Numbered from the stretch's first letter, positions 27,298 through 37,228 are shown. The stretch is DNA of 64,000 bases from Stenomitos rutilans HA7619-LM2 (GCA_019358945.1 JAHHIE010000001.1:310001-374000), one strand, 5' to 3'. Notes: generated from the sequence alone by a model not told the origin. Program-made: numbers and translations.

Positions 27298-28532
27298 GGG
27301 TTTTGATCATCACATCCGCAACCGTATGCGGTGGAGCAGAAGCCTATGCCCTCACGATCGCTCAGGCTGCCGCCCAGTCTGGTTGGGAAACCCATGCCGC
27401 CTTCCCGCTAGCTGACGCAACGGCCTCTCTACGGCATGAAATGACAGCGCATCACGTCACCTATCACTCGTTGGAGATTGCAGAGCCGTTGAGTCGAGGT
27501 ATACGGGCAATGGGCGATGCCTTTGTGCGATGGTGGCGCACGCGATCGTTGCTGCTGACCCTCAAACCCGACGTGGTGTTGATCAACTTACCCTGGGCTG
27601 ACCATTGCCTGGGTAGCATACTTGCCTGCGGTCAACTACGCGTACCCACTGCCGTCATGTTTCACCTGATACCGCCAGAGAAGATTCCGCTGAGTCGATC
27701 GCGCCGTCAACTCTACACCTGGGCACGCAACCGGGGGCAACAGTGGCTCACCAACTCGACTACAAACTGCTGCTTGCTCGCTGAATTATTTGAGATGTCT
27801 GCCGACGACTTACAGTTCATTTACAACGGCATCACGCTGCCCGCGCTAGAAGACTGCACGCCTGAAAAACGAGCAATGCTTCGTCAAGCAGTGCGTCAGG
27901 AGTTAGGCATACCCAGCAGTACCCGATTGCTGCTTACGGTAGGTCGGCTTGCGCCTCAAAAAGGGTATACCGATTTGCTGGCAATCATTCCAAGCGTTCT
28001 GGCAGACCATCCCGACACCCGCTTTGTGTGGGCTGGAGCAGGTGAACAGCAGCAGGAATTGCACGATCGCTTACGTGAGGCCGAAATCGATCACGCTGTA
28101 CTCATGCTCGGTCATCGGACTGATCTGCCTCGACTACTTCAAGCCGCCGATTTATTTGTCTTTCCCACTCGCTTTGAAGGTCATCCCTTTGCGCTGCTAG
28201 AAGCAATGGCCTACAGGCTACCGATCGTCACCACCAACGCCAGCAGCATTCCCGAATTTATTGAGCATCGGGAACAGGGGTTGCTCTGTCCAGTAGGTGA
28301 CAGCAAAGCGCTGCTGCATACACTCCATTGGGCACTGCAACATCCAAAGCAAATGCAGCAAATGGCGGAGAAGGCAAACCAACATGTGAACCATTTTTCT
28401 CAAGAACATATGCTTGAACAGACCTTAAATCGGCTTCAAACACTCGCATTTTTGACAAAGAAAGAGAGCAATCCAACAACAGCTAGAAATCGTGCACTGG
28501 AACCTGTAGTTAAGGAGCAAAAGCGATGCTGA
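27294..28532 (+). CDS. Glycosyltransferase family 4
   Basis: A 412-residue GT-B enzyme. MRVLIITSATVCGGAEAYAL is the N-terminal Rossmann start. TVGRLAPQKGYTDLL and the donor-site signature FEGHPFALLEAMAYRLPIVTT with two glutamates are clear. Coupled to the preceding GT2 gene by a four-base overlap. The last 30 residues are low complexity. Sugar specificity is unknown. Confidence 0.93.
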   Translation: MRVLIITSATVCGGAEAYALTIAQAAAQSGWETHAAFPLADATASLRHEMTAHHVTYHSLEIAEPLSRGIRAMGDAFVRWWRTRSLLLTLKPDVVLINLPWADHCLGSILACGQLRVPTAVMFHLIPPEKIPLSRSRRQLYTWARNRGQQWLTNSTTNCCLLAELFEMSADDLQFIYNGITLPALEDCTPEKRAMLRQAVRQELGIPSSTRLLLTVGRLAPQKGYTDLLAIIPSVLADHPDTRFVWAGAGEQQQELHDRLREAEIDHAVLMLGHRTDLPRLLQAADLFVFPTRFEGHPFALLEAMAYRLPIVTTNASSIPEFIEHREQGLLCPVGDSKALLHTLHWALQHPKQMQQMAEKANQHVNHFSQEHMLEQTLNRLQTLAFLTKKESNPTTARNRALEPVVKEQKRC

Positions 28533-28701
28533 AAAATAGTGACTATTGTTTTATTAAATTCAGATTGAATGTGACTTAAGTCCTGATTCATCTCTCTTTA
28601 ATTGTAATCAGAGTGATACGTTTCAAACAGATAAGGAGCAAGGTTTATGGTTAGATCAGGCTTGAAGTTCATAAGCTTGATTGATTCAAGCCATCGCCTA
28701 T

Positions 28702-29730
28702 ATGCTGAAAGTCTCAAAGAAGCTGGTTACAGAGGATGCTGAAGCGTTTGATCAACCCCGTATTTGTCTACTTGATCCTGGTATTGAAGACCATGACAAT
28801 AAGCCCAGTGCTAATTTAGGCGATCTCATTATTCAGCAAGCTGTTTTTCGCGAACTAAGTTATTTATTTGGGCACCAGAAAATTCTCAATCTCTCCACCC
28901 ATACACCGCTAGAAGAAAAGCACTTTCAGCACATGCAAACCTGTGCTGTTATTTTAGTAGGCGGCACAAATTTATTGTCATCTAACATGAATCACTATAA
29001 TCAATGGAAAATTTTCTTTCGTGATGCCCTGCGTCTGCGAAAGCGCGTCCTCCTTTTGGGGGTGAGCTGGTGGCAATATCAGGGCCGACCCAACCTCTAC
29101 ACAGCAGGATTATTGCATTTGGCTCTCTCGTCCAGCGGAATGCATTCAGTGAGAGATAATTATACGAAGTCGAAATTAAAGTCCATTGGCATTTGGAATA
29201 GTTTGAATACAGGTTGTCCAACTATGTGGCCGTTAGCCAACCTGAGTGCTGACGAGATTCCACAGCAAAAAGCCCAAAATGTGCTGTTGATGCTAACCGA
29301 TTATGCTCAGAAACCTGTCCTCGATCGCAGGCTGCTAGAGTTAATCTCTACTCACTACAAAACCGTTTATTTTTGGCCCCAGGGAGCAGGCGATCGTGAC
29401 TACGTTACCAGCTTCGATTTGCCTGTACATATCCTTGATCGATCGCTGTCTGCACTAGAGAATTTCCTAGAATCAAATTTGTCATTGGATTATATTGGCA
29501 CTCGACTACATGGTGGCATTCGATGTCTGTTAGCCAAGCGACGAACGTTAATTCTGAAGATTGATCACCGTGCCACCGAAATTGCCCATGAAACAGGGTT
29601 ACCCTCTGCCGATCGAGACGACTTTAAACTGATAGAGCAATGGATTCAAGAACCTTTCATGACCAAGATTTCGATTAATACCGCTGCCGTTGAGCAGTGG
29701 CGAAATCAATTTGCACTCACGAATGCTTAA
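28702..29730 (+). CDS. Polysaccharide pyruvyl transferase family protein
   Basis: About 342 residues, predicted to add ketal pyruvate (or another group handled by this GT-B-like family) to a sugar of the repeat. Visible features are NLGDLIIQQAV near the N-terminus, VILVGGTNLLS, and YIGTRLHGGIRCLLAKRRTLILKIDHRA, the C-terminal hallmark. ATG 28702 is used; a TTG at 28681 is in frame. A strong AAGGAG followed by ATG 28647 opens a different, 31-codon frame that runs into this gene, which is odd. Pyruvylation would make the polymer acidic. Confidence 0.88.
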   Translation: MLKVSKKLVTEDAEAFDQPRICLLDPGIEDHDNKPSANLGDLIIQQAVFRELSYLFGHQKILNLSTHTPLEEKHFQHMQTCAVILVGGTNLLSSNMNHYNQWKIFFRDALRLRKRVLLLGVSWWQYQGRPNLYTAGLLHLALSSSGMHSVRDNYTKSKLKSIGIWNSLNTGCPTMWPLANLSADEIPQQKAQNVLLMLTDYAQKPVLDRRLLELISTHYKTVYFWPQGAGDRDYVTSFDLPVHILDRSLSALENFLESNLSLDYIGTRLHGGIRCLLAKRRTLILKIDHRATEIAHETGLPSADRDDFKLIEQWIQEPFMTKISINTAAVEQWRNQFALTNA

Positions 29731-29767
29731 GATAGTTCCCACGACAAGAAATTCAGCCCGTAGCTAG

Positions 29768-31240
29768 ATGTCAAGACAGTTTGTGTCGTGTCATTCCTTC
29801 ATAACGGGCTCGCTGGATGAGTGGCCATTGGTTGAGTATGCTATCAAGCAAGAACGGGAACATTTCCGCGTCCTTTTCCATCGCGTTTATCAAGACTTAC
29901 GACCTTGCCGTCATTTGTTGAAAGCTGCCCTTCAGCGCTACTACCCACTCATTTTTCCAGTTGTTTCGCCTGAGTGTTGTCCTATGCGGGTGCTCTTCGT
30001 TTCCACTCACTTTCCTCAAGATCTGCGTTTAGATGTGCAGGGCACGTATAAGCGCATGGCGATGTTTTTAGAAGCAATCAAGTCGTTTGCCCACATTGAT
30101 CTGCTCTTTTATGTGCCACCTGGAACCGATACGTCCCGATCGGCGATCGCGGCAACCGAAAAAGCCCTCTCGCAGCACTGGCAGGTTCCGGTCACGCTCT
30201 TTCTGTGCCCAGAATTTGAGCATCCCTATCCCTTACCGAAGTGGCAGCAGCAAGCACCAGGGATGTTTAATTTCTTTCAACAGCGCGATCTGATACGAAC
30301 GAGTCAACCAGAGCAGATTCAAGCCTTTGAAGCGTGTCTGAACCGTAAGCCCGATGCAATCTTTAGCCATCGGTTGCGATCGATGTGTCCTGCTTTGCTC
30401 ACCCGCAAACCGCTGCCACCCGTGTTCTTTGACCTGGATGACATTGAACACATCGCCTTCCTGCGAGACATTCGGCAACCGCCTACTCGACTCATTACGT
30501 TGCTCTACTACCTGCAAATGCCCGCGCTGTGGTGGGGTGAGCGGCAGGCCATCAAAGTAGCGCAACAGACTTATGTGTGTTCACAGCAGGATCAGGCTTA
30601 CCTGACCAATCAGGGCTTAGGAGGCGTCGTAACCATTCCGAATGCGGTCAACATTCCACGTCCGCAACCGCTGACAACTGAGCCAACCCTACTCTTACTG
30701 GGTGCTTACCATTACTATCCCAACATTAACGCTGCTAATTTTCTGATTGAGCAAGTTTTTCCTTATATACGGCAGCAAAGGCCAGAGGCACGGCTCATCA
30801 TTGCTGGTAAACAACCGGAGAATATCCGCAGCTATGGCAGTGGTGTACCGGGAGTCGAATTCACTGGCTTTGTGGATGATTTAGACGCGTTATATCGCCG
30901 ATCGCGAATCGTGTGTTGCCCCATCCTGTCGGGAGGTGGTACACGAGTCAAACTGGTCGAAGCGGCGGCCTACGGAAAACCAATGGTTTCCACGCGCATT
31001 GGTGCGGAAGGATTGAATTTTGTGAATGGTCAGGATTTTTTGCAGCGAGATGAGCCACAAGCTTTTGCAGATGCCTGTGTAAAGCTGTTGCAAAACGATG
31101 ACCTGTGCGATCGCTTGGGTGCTGCCGCTCGGATGACCGCGATCAAACATTACGATCGCGCCAACATTATTCATCTCATCCGGAGGTCTATACAACAGAC
31201 GTTAGGCGCAAACTCAAAGCGTCCTGTACTCAGCCAATAA
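29768..31240 (+). CDS. Glycosyltransferase family 4, possibly with N-terminal extension
   Basis: The glycosyltransferase proper starts at Met73 (ATG 29984, MRVLFVSTHFPQDLRLD) and ends with a donor site GGGTRVKLVEAAAYGKPMVSTRIGAEG. The 72 residues before it form an open extension with no known domain, and neither ATG has a good ribosome site, so the true start is undecided. The middle region has LLLGAYHYYPNINAANFL, typical of the group. It follows the pyruvyltransferase-like gene by 37 bases. Confidence 0.85.
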   Translation: MSRQFVSCHSFITGSLDEWPLVEYAIKQEREHFRVLFHRVYQDLRPCRHLLKAALQRYYPLIFPVVSPECCPMRVLFVSTHFPQDLRLDVQGTYKRMAMFLEAIKSFAHIDLLFYVPPGTDTSRSAIAATEKALSQHWQVPVTLFLCPEFEHPYPLPKWQQQAPGMFNFFQQRDLIRTSQPEQIQAFEACLNRKPDAIFSHRLRSMCPALLTRKPLPPVFFDLDDIEHIAFLRDIRQPPTRLITLLYYLQMPALWWGERQAIKVAQQTYVCSQQDQAYLTNQGLGGVVTIPNAVNIPRPQPLTTEPTLLLLGAYHYYPNINAANFLIEQVFPYIRQQRPEARLIIAGKQPENIRSYGSGVPGVEFTGFVDDLDALYRRSRIVCCPILSGGGTRVKLVEAAAYGKPMVSTRIGAEGLNFVNGQDFLQRDEPQAFADACVKLLQNDDLCDRLGAAARMTAIKHYDRANIIHLIRRSIQQTLGANSKRPVLSQ

Positions 31241-31274
31241 ATTAGTCTAACTGCATTCGTTTTTGCATTCGTCT

Positions 31275-32336
31275 ATGGAAGTTTTACAACTATGTCCCAA
31301 GCTCCCGCCTGCGATCGATGGCATTGGTGATTATGCTATCGCATTAGCCAATGGCTTGCAGCAGCATGATATTCACACGCATTTCATGACGTTTAAGCAG
31401 GGCAACGAAGCGGTTGGCTTCCCTATCAGTGAGCTAAACACCGAGAGTCCTCAAGCCTTTGTGAATGCCATCCCTACAACCATTCAAGCCGTTCTTTTAC
31501 ACTATTCAGACTACCCCTACGATCCCAAATTTGGCGCGCCTTATTGGTTAGTTGAAGCACTTAAGGCGATGCAACAGCAGCGATCGCTGCCCCTACTGAT
31601 CATCTTTCACGAATTTCCCTCTTTCTACCTACTCAAGAAAACCTTTTACCGCTTTCCCTGGCAGCAGCAAGTTGCCTGGAAACTTGCCAACCTCGCAACT
31701 GGCATTGTCACTAACAATGCCGTCACAAAAACAGTATTAGCAGAACGTTTACAGCAGCCTATCCTGAATCTTCCGGTCTTTTCTAATATTGGTGAATTGC
31801 ATGAGCCTACGCCACTAAAGCAAAGAGAAAAGAGCTTAATCGTCTTTGGCACACCCGGACGACGTGCCAGAATTTATCAGCGATCGCGCGCCATGCTCAT
31901 CAATAGCTGTCAACTTCTCGGCATTGAAGAAATTTGCGATGTGGGTCCATCATTAGACCTTGAGCAGTTAGATATTGCAGGGATTCCTCTAATACAAAAA
32001 GGCGAACAATCTGCTCAAGCGATTAGCCGCTTACTCTCTGACTCATTGGCAGGTATTGTCTATTCAACTGATAATGGACGCTTAGCAAAATCAGGAGTAT
32101 TTGCGACCTACTGCGCTCATGGTTTAGTGCCGATCGTGACGCAGAAACAATCTCCCTTGATGGATGGTCTGCAAGCGCAAACTCATTTTTTGTTCGCTGG
32201 GTTGCAAACACAGTCATTGTCTATGCAAGACTTGCAGGCGATCGCTCAGAAAGCCCATCAATGGTATAACAAGCACAACCAGGAGAACACCGTTAAATAC
32301 ATTACGTCTGAACTTCAAAAAATAAGCAGGATATAG
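31275..32336 (+). CDS. Probable glycosyltransferase (GT-B fold, divergent)
   Basis: About 353 residues from ATG 31275. MEVLQLCPKLPPAIDGIGDYA resembles the N-terminus of GT4 enzymes with a glycine-rich acceptor loop. The C-terminal donor region is divergent: GVFATYCAHGLVPIVTQ takes the place of the usual EAMA signature and the EX7E glutamates are missing. It may use a different mechanism or be inactive. Position within the cluster supports a role in glycan assembly. Confidence 0.72.
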   Translation: MEVLQLCPKLPPAIDGIGDYAIALANGLQQHDIHTHFMTFKQGNEAVGFPISELNTESPQAFVNAIPTTIQAVLLHYSDYPYDPKFGAPYWLVEALKAMQQQRSLPLLIIFHEFPSFYLLKKTFYRFPWQQQVAWKLANLATGIVTNNAVTKTVLAERLQQPILNLPVFSNIGELHEPTPLKQREKSLIVFGTPGRRARIYQRSRAMLINSCQLLGIEEICDVGPSLDLEQLDIAGIPLIQKGEQSAQAISRLLSDSLAGIVYSTDNGRLAKSGVFATYCAHGLVPIVTQKQSPLMDGLQAQTHFLFAGLQTQSLSMQDLQAIAQKAHQWYNKHNQENTVKYITSELQKISRI

Positions 32337-32390
32337 AAGTAAGCATCAGCAATATCAGCTTTTTCCTAATTCATCTACGAGCATCGACCT

Positions 32391-33209
32391 ATGCAAAGGA
32401 GCCAGACCGAACCATCCACAAAGGCAGCACCAAAACCATTGAGGCCAATTTCGGTTGTCATCATTGCTCAGAATGAAGAGGAATGCATTGCGAATGCCAT
32501 TCGATCGTGCCAACCGTTTGCCGATGAAATTGTCGTAGTGGACAGTGGCAGTCAAGATGCTACGGTTCAAATTGCTCAAGACCTTGGCTGTCAGGTGTAT
32601 CACAACCCCTGGTCGGGCTACTCAAATCAGCGTAATTTTGGTGCTGATAAGGCACAACACGATTGGATTTTCTTTATTGACGCGGACGAAGTCATTGATC
32701 AGCCGTTAGCAACCGCCTTGTTGAAGTGGAAACAGGCACCGATGATCGCGGCCAATGCCTTCTCTGCCATCCGTATTGGCGACTTTTGGGATACATGGCT
32801 TGACACACGACCGGAGTATCACACCCGCCTCTACAACAAGACAATCTTTCGGATTAAGAATGTGTTGGTACATGAAGGCCCTGATATTAAGGATGCGCCC
32901 GTTGTAAAACTGCCAGGAGTCATCTGGCATTACGGCTTTCGCGATATTAGCGATCTGGTTATTCGCTTTAATCGGTACACCGATCTGGATGCCCAACAAG
33001 CTCACCGCAACGGCACCCGCTTTAGTCTGCTCCGCTTACTGCTCAAACCCTTTGCCAAGTTTGTGCAGCAATACCTCTGGTACGGCATGTTTCGTCACGG
33101 CATGGCAGGCTTTGCGCTTTCTGGCTTATGGAGTTTCTACATCTTTTTAAAGGAGATTAAGCTGTATGAAATTGATTGGAAAGAAGGGCGATCGCAACGC
33201 AAGGAATAG
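32391..33209 (+). CDS. Glycosyltransferase family 2 (WaaE/KdtX-like)
   Basis: A 272-residue GT-A enzyme. ISVVIIAQNEEECIANAI, EIVVVDSGSQDATVQIA, NPWSGYSNQRNFG and DWIFFIDADEVID are the hallmarks of the WaaE-like subgroup seen in lipopolysaccharide core and exopolysaccharide loci. The C-terminal amphipathic region with LWYGMFRHGMAGFALSGLWS may contact the membrane. Confidence 0.92.
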   Translation: MQRSQTEPSTKAAPKPLRPISVVIIAQNEEECIANAIRSCQPFADEIVVVDSGSQDATVQIAQDLGCQVYHNPWSGYSNQRNFGADKAQHDWIFFIDADEVIDQPLATALLKWKQAPMIAANAFSAIRIGDFWDTWLDTRPEYHTRLYNKTIFRIKNVLVHEGPDIKDAPVVKLPGVIWHYGFRDISDLVIRFNRYTDLDAQQAHRNGTRFSLLRLLLKPFAKFVQQYLWYGMFRHGMAGFALSGLWSFYIFLKEIKLYEIDWKEGRSQRKE

Positions 33210-33314
33210 TTTTGAGTGAAGGGAGCGGTCAGCCGTCAGCTATCAGCGGTCAGCTTCTTTCCAACAAACTCCTTCTGCCTTGTACCTTTTGCCTTTTACC
33301 TGCCCCCTACCTCC

Positions 33315-34733
33315 ATGCAAACCGACTCCGCCGCACCTATTCATCGTCCCCAGTTTGGTTTACAGCCAACGCTGGCGTGGACGGCGATGCTGGCACTGGT
33401 TGGGTTTTCGCTGCTGTGCCTTGTGGCTCATGCGGGTGGCCTGTTGCGGCTAGCGTATCCGGCAGGAGCATTGCTGGTTGGGTTACTCCTATTCCAGCGG
33501 TATCCCATTCTTTACGTCGGGTTTGCCTGGTGGGTCGCGTTTCTAACACCGTTTGTCCGGCGCTTGATTGATGTTCAGAGTGGATGGGTTGATCCAAGTC
33601 CTGTGCTGTTGGCACCGTTTCTGGTGATGATGTTGACTGGCTTGACGTTTGTTCGCCATTTGCCCCGATACCTGCGACAGGATGGGTTGCCGTTTATTTT
33701 GTCGGCTGCGGGTGTGATCTATGGCCTGCTGATTGGGTTAATTAAGTATCCGCCAACCGCTGTCGTGGTGCCGTTATTGAACTGGTTAGCCCCGATTTTG
33801 TTTGGCTTTCATTTATTTGTCCATTGGCGTCATTACCCTGCCTACCGCCAAAATTTAGGGCGCGTATTTTTGTGGGGAGTGCTGGTGACGGGCGCTTATG
33901 GAGTGCTGCAATACCTGATTGCACCGGAATGGGATCGCTTCTGGCTGATTAATTCCAAGTCGATCGCGTTTGGTACGCCGGAGCCGTTAGGCATGCGCGT
34001 CTTTAGCACGATGAATTCACCAGGGCCTTTCGCAACTGTCATGATGGCGGGCTTACTGCTGCTGTTTAGCAGTCATAGTACGCTACGTTTTGCGGCAGTG
34101 GGGGTTGGCTATCTATCGTTTCTGCTGTCGCTGGTGCGATCGTCCTGGCTGGGCTGGGCCGTCGGGGTGGCGATGTACATTCCTTCGCTAAAGCCAAAAT
34201 TACAGATGCGGCTGATTGTCACGATTCTGGTGATGGCAGTCTGTGTAATTCCGTTAGTGAATATGCCACCTTTTGCAGGGGCGATCGCTGCACGGTTGCA
34301 AACCTTTTCCAACACACAGAACGATGTGAGCTACAACCAGCGCTTGGAGGGCTATGGGCAGATTTTAGGCGATGCTCTAGCAGAGATTCCTGGCAATGGG
34401 TTGGGCTTTGTTCTTACCAATGACAGTCTGGGAAGCAACGATAGCGGCATTCTAGCGATGCTGTTTAATCTGGGTTGGTTTGGCACCATTCCTTACTTAG
34501 GCGGTATGATTCTGCTATTTTTTAGCCTGTTTCGTGGCACAGAAACTCAGTCTGACTCGTTTGTGAGTGCATCCCGCGCTATTAGTCTGGGAGTGTTTGC
34601 TCAAATTGGGTTAGGCAGCTCAACACTCGCGCTATCAGGCGTTGTGATGTGGGGCTTTGCAGGCATTGCTTTGGCAGCCCAACGTTATTACCGCTATCAA
34701 CATCTACGTCCACCCGACGTGAACAGCGAGTGA
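33315..34733 (+). CDS. O-antigen ligase/polymerase family membrane protein (Wzy/WaaL type)
   Basis: About 472 residues with roughly ten to twelve hydrophobic segments. The conserved periplasmic loop region contains SYNQRLEGYGQILGDALAEIPGNGLG fragments, matching the Wzy_C/ligase pattern. It likely polymerises lipid-linked repeats. ATG 33315 is preferred; an upstream in-frame start at 33216 would translate a dispersed repeat (CAGCCGTCAGCTATCAGC type). No other polymerase candidate is in the cluster. Confidence 0.87.
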   Translation: MQTDSAAPIHRPQFGLQPTLAWTAMLALVGFSLLCLVAHAGGLLRLAYPAGALLVGLLLFQRYPILYVGFAWWVAFLTPFVRRLIDVQSGWVDPSPVLLAPFLVMMLTGLTFVRHLPRYLRQDGLPFILSAAGVIYGLLIGLIKYPPTAVVVPLLNWLAPILFGFHLFVHWRHYPAYRQNLGRVFLWGVLVTGAYGVLQYLIAPEWDRFWLINSKSIAFGTPEPLGMRVFSTMNSPGPFATVMMAGLLLLFSSHSTLRFAAVGVGYLSFLLSLVRSSWLGWAVGVAMYIPSLKPKLQMRLIVTILVMAVCVIPLVNMPPFAGAIAARLQTFSNTQNDVSYNQRLEGYGQILGDALAEIPGNGLGFVLTNDSLGSNDSGILAMLFNLGWFGTIPYLGGMILLFFSLFRGTETQSDSFVSASRAISLGVFAQIGLGSSTLALSGVVMWGFAGIALAAQRYYRYQHLRPPDVNSE

Positions 34734-34776
34734 CGAGGGTGGGGCGTGGATGACTGTGCGTGAGGAGGATTGAGCT

Positions 34777-37149
34777 GTGAAACCGTTTGTGAAACCGTTC
34801 GTTAATGATGGCGTAACCAACACGATCAAGACCAAAATGAGCGATCGTGCCCTTCCATCGGGGGCGTCACAGCGATCCACAAAACCTCGTCTGGATGGCA
34901 TTCAAATCTGCCGAGGCATCGCTGCGCTGTTGGTGCTCTTGTTTCACATGACTCAATTGAGCCAAGAAAAGCTGGGCCAATCTTTTTTAGGCAATCTTTT
35001 TGCGTTTGGTAGCGCTGGGGTCGATTTTTTCTTTGTTCTCAGCGGCTTCATTATTTTCTTTGTGCATCAGGCAGACGTAGGGCGGCGCGATCGCGTACAA
35101 CCGTTTCTTCTTAAGCGTTTAATTCGGATTTACCCGCTTTATTGGCTGATCACAGTAGCCATTTTGCCCATTTATTTTCTGTTGCCAAAGTTTGGGTATG
35201 GTTATGAGCGCAATCTAACCGTTATTGTCAGATCGTTGTTACTCATACCACAGCAGCATTTTCCAATTTTAATTGTGGGCTGGTCATTGAGCCACGAAAT
35301 GCTCTTTTACCTCCTTTTTGCCCTTGCCATTGTCTTTCCTGTCCAGCATTCTATTCGCTTACTGTCAGGATGGCTCTTTGGAACACTCATTCTCTTTTTA
35401 AGCAATCTTCTTAGTTTGGGAAATCTGGAGCAATACGGTTTCATTCAATTTCTTTTTAATGCTCATAACTTAGAGTTTGCATCTGGCTGCCTGGTTGCTT
35501 CTCTCGTTTTACAAAAGCGCTTTAGAGAACAAAAACCCTTCTTTCTTCTGTTTGGAACATCTTTATTCCTCCTCTTTGGCATTGCCCAAGCCGAGCGATC
35601 GGTCAACTTCAGTCCCATTCTGGCTTACGGCATTCCTTCAACGCTGATTGTACTGGGAGTCGCCTCTTTAGATTTACAGCGATCGCACCAGCCGTCAAAT
35701 AATCGCTTACTACGATTTTTTACGTCTTTAGGGGATGCGTCTTACTCCATTTATTTGACACACTATCTTTGCTTATCTTTGCTGTTGAAATTGATCCTGG
35801 CGACCCATCTGATGCAAGTCATTGGGTATCCGGCAACCATCAGCTTACTGCTACCGATCACAATCGGTATCGGCTATCTAACGTACAAATGGCTTGAGCA
35901 ACCCATGACGATAGGGTTAAGACAGATACTTTTTAGCAAAACGATCGTGAATCCAACCGCAATAACGACTCAGCCTCCCAACCTGGCTAGCCCAACCAAA
36001 GCAATGAAGATTCTTTTTCTTGATCAAAGTGGCGAACTGGCGGGTGCGGAACTTTGTTTGCTGGATCTTGTGCAACCGTACCGCGATCGTAGCCTCGTTT
36101 GTTTATTCACTGATGGCCCCTTCCGAACCACCTTAGAACAGCAAGGAATATCTGTAAAAGTACTCGCCAGCCAAGCGATAGAAGTGCGCAAAGACAGTGG
36201 TTTGGTGCGAGGGCTACAAAGCCTCAGTCAACTGCTGCCGCTCGCCGTCATCGTTTCAAAACTTAGCCGCGACTATGATGTGATCTACGCCAACACGCAG
36301 AAAGCTTTGATAGTTGGTGCATTGGCAAGCTTAGTCAGTCATCGTCCTCTGGTTTATCATTTGCACGACATTTTGTCGATCGACCACTTCAGCCGTACCA
36401 ATCGCCGTCTCGCGGTCACATTGGCAAATCGCTTTGCTCGTCAGATCATTGCCACCTCTAGCGCCAGTCGAAGGGCGTTTATTCAGGCAGGTGGACGAGC
36501 AAATATCGTCACTGTCGTCTACAACGGCTTTGAGCCAGCCGCTTATCAGGAGCCGAGTGTGGATAAAACTCAGCTCAAGCAACAGCTTGGGTTAGACGGT
36601 CAATACATCGTCGGGCACTTCAGCCGTCTGTCGCCCTGGAAAGGACAGCACATTTTGCTAGAAGCCCTTGTTGACTGTCCTACCGATGTTGCAGCCATTT
36701 TTGTCGGTGATGCCCTGTTTGGTGAACAAGACTATGTGCAAACACTCAAGGCGCAAGTCGAATCTTTGGGACTACAAAGCCGAGTGCATTTCTTAGGCTT
36801 CCGTTCAGATGTGATACCGCTCATGCACGCCTGCGACCTCGTGGCTCACACCTCCACCGCACCCGAACCTTTTGGGCGCGTCATTGCCGAAGCCATGCTT
36901 TGCGGAAAGCCTGTCGTGGCCTCTGCCTCCGGTGGCGCTGTCGAACTGGTAGAACCAGGCGTCACGGGTTGGCTAGTGCCTCCTGGCGATGTCAAAGCCT
37001 TGGCAGCCACGATCGCCCATTGTCGTACACAGCCAAACGAAGTAAAGACGATCGCTCAGACCGCTCAGTCTACAGCCGCTCAGCGCTTTGATCTCAACCA
37101 GATTCGTCAACAGATTGACCACCTGTTAAGGAACGTTGTTGGTTTTTAG
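34777..37149 (+). CDS. Fusion protein: membrane acyltransferase 3 + GT4 glycosyltransferase
   Basis: One continuous 790-codon frame. Residues 40-385 are an Acyl_transf_3 domain (LDGIQICRGIAALLVLLFHM with the conserved His, SAGVDFFFVLSGFIIFF, about ten helices). A linker of about 25 residues leads to a complete GT4 enzyme from Met410 (MKILFLDQSGELAGAELCL) to the donor site EPFGRVIAEAMLCGKPVVAS. GTG 34777 follows a perfect GAGGAGG at 34762-34768. No ribosome site precedes the internal ATG at 36004, so a true fusion is likely. It would transfer a sugar and an O-acyl group in the same repeat, by inference. Confidence 0.9.
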   Translation: MKPFVKPFVNDGVTNTIKTKMSDRALPSGASQRSTKPRLDGIQICRGIAALLVLLFHMTQLSQEKLGQSFLGNLFAFGSAGVDFFFVLSGFIIFFVHQADVGRRDRVQPFLLKRLIRIYPLYWLITVAILPIYFLLPKFGYGYERNLTVIVRSLLLIPQQHFPILIVGWSLSHEMLFYLLFALAIVFPVQHSIRLLSGWLFGTLILFLSNLLSLGNLEQYGFIQFLFNAHNLEFASGCLVASLVLQKRFREQKPFFLLFGTSLFLLFGIAQAERSVNFSPILAYGIPSTLIVLGVASLDLQRSHQPSNNRLLRFFTSLGDASYSIYLTHYLCLSLLLKLILATHLMQVIGYPATISLLLPITIGIGYLTYKWLEQPMTIGLRQILFSKTIVNPTAITTQPPNLASPTKAMKILFLDQSGELAGAELCLLDLVQPYRDRSLVCLFTDGPFRTTLEQQGISVKVLASQAIEVRKDSGLVRGLQSLSQLLPLAVIVSKLSRDYDVIYANTQKALIVGALASLVSHRPLVYHLHDILSIDHFSRTNRRLAVTLANRFARQIIATSSASRRAFIQAGGRANIVTVVYNGFEPAAYQEPSVDKTQLKQQLGLDGQYIVGHFSRLSPWKGQHILLEALVDCPTDVAAIFVGDALFGEQDYVQTLKAQVESLGLQSRVHFLGFRSDVIPLMHACDLVAHTSTAPEPFGRVIAEAMLCGKPVVASASGGAVELVEPGVTGWLVPPGDVKALAATIAHCRTQPNEVKTIAQTAQSTAAQRFDLNQIRQQIDHLLRNVVGF

Positions 37150-37168
37150 TTTTTAGAAAGCTGGCTCC

Positions 37169-37228
37169 TGGCTTCTGATTCCTGACTTTTAATTTCTGGC
37201 TTCTGATTCCTGGCTTCTGAGTCCTGAC
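37169..37228 (+). repeat. Degenerate TGGCTTCTGATTCCTG repeats
   Basis: Three imperfect copies of TGGCTTCTGATTCCTG(AC) lie in the 159-base gap between glycosyltransferase genes, followed by a C-rich run at 37246-37290. Similar low-complexity spacers appear at other intergenic sites here. Confidence 0.65.

Noticed and set aside
33216-33314. Upstream extension of the Wzy/WaaL-type protein
   Set aside because: The codons translate a dispersed CAGCTATCAGC-type repeat and pyrimidine-rich spacer; ATG 33315 is the better start.
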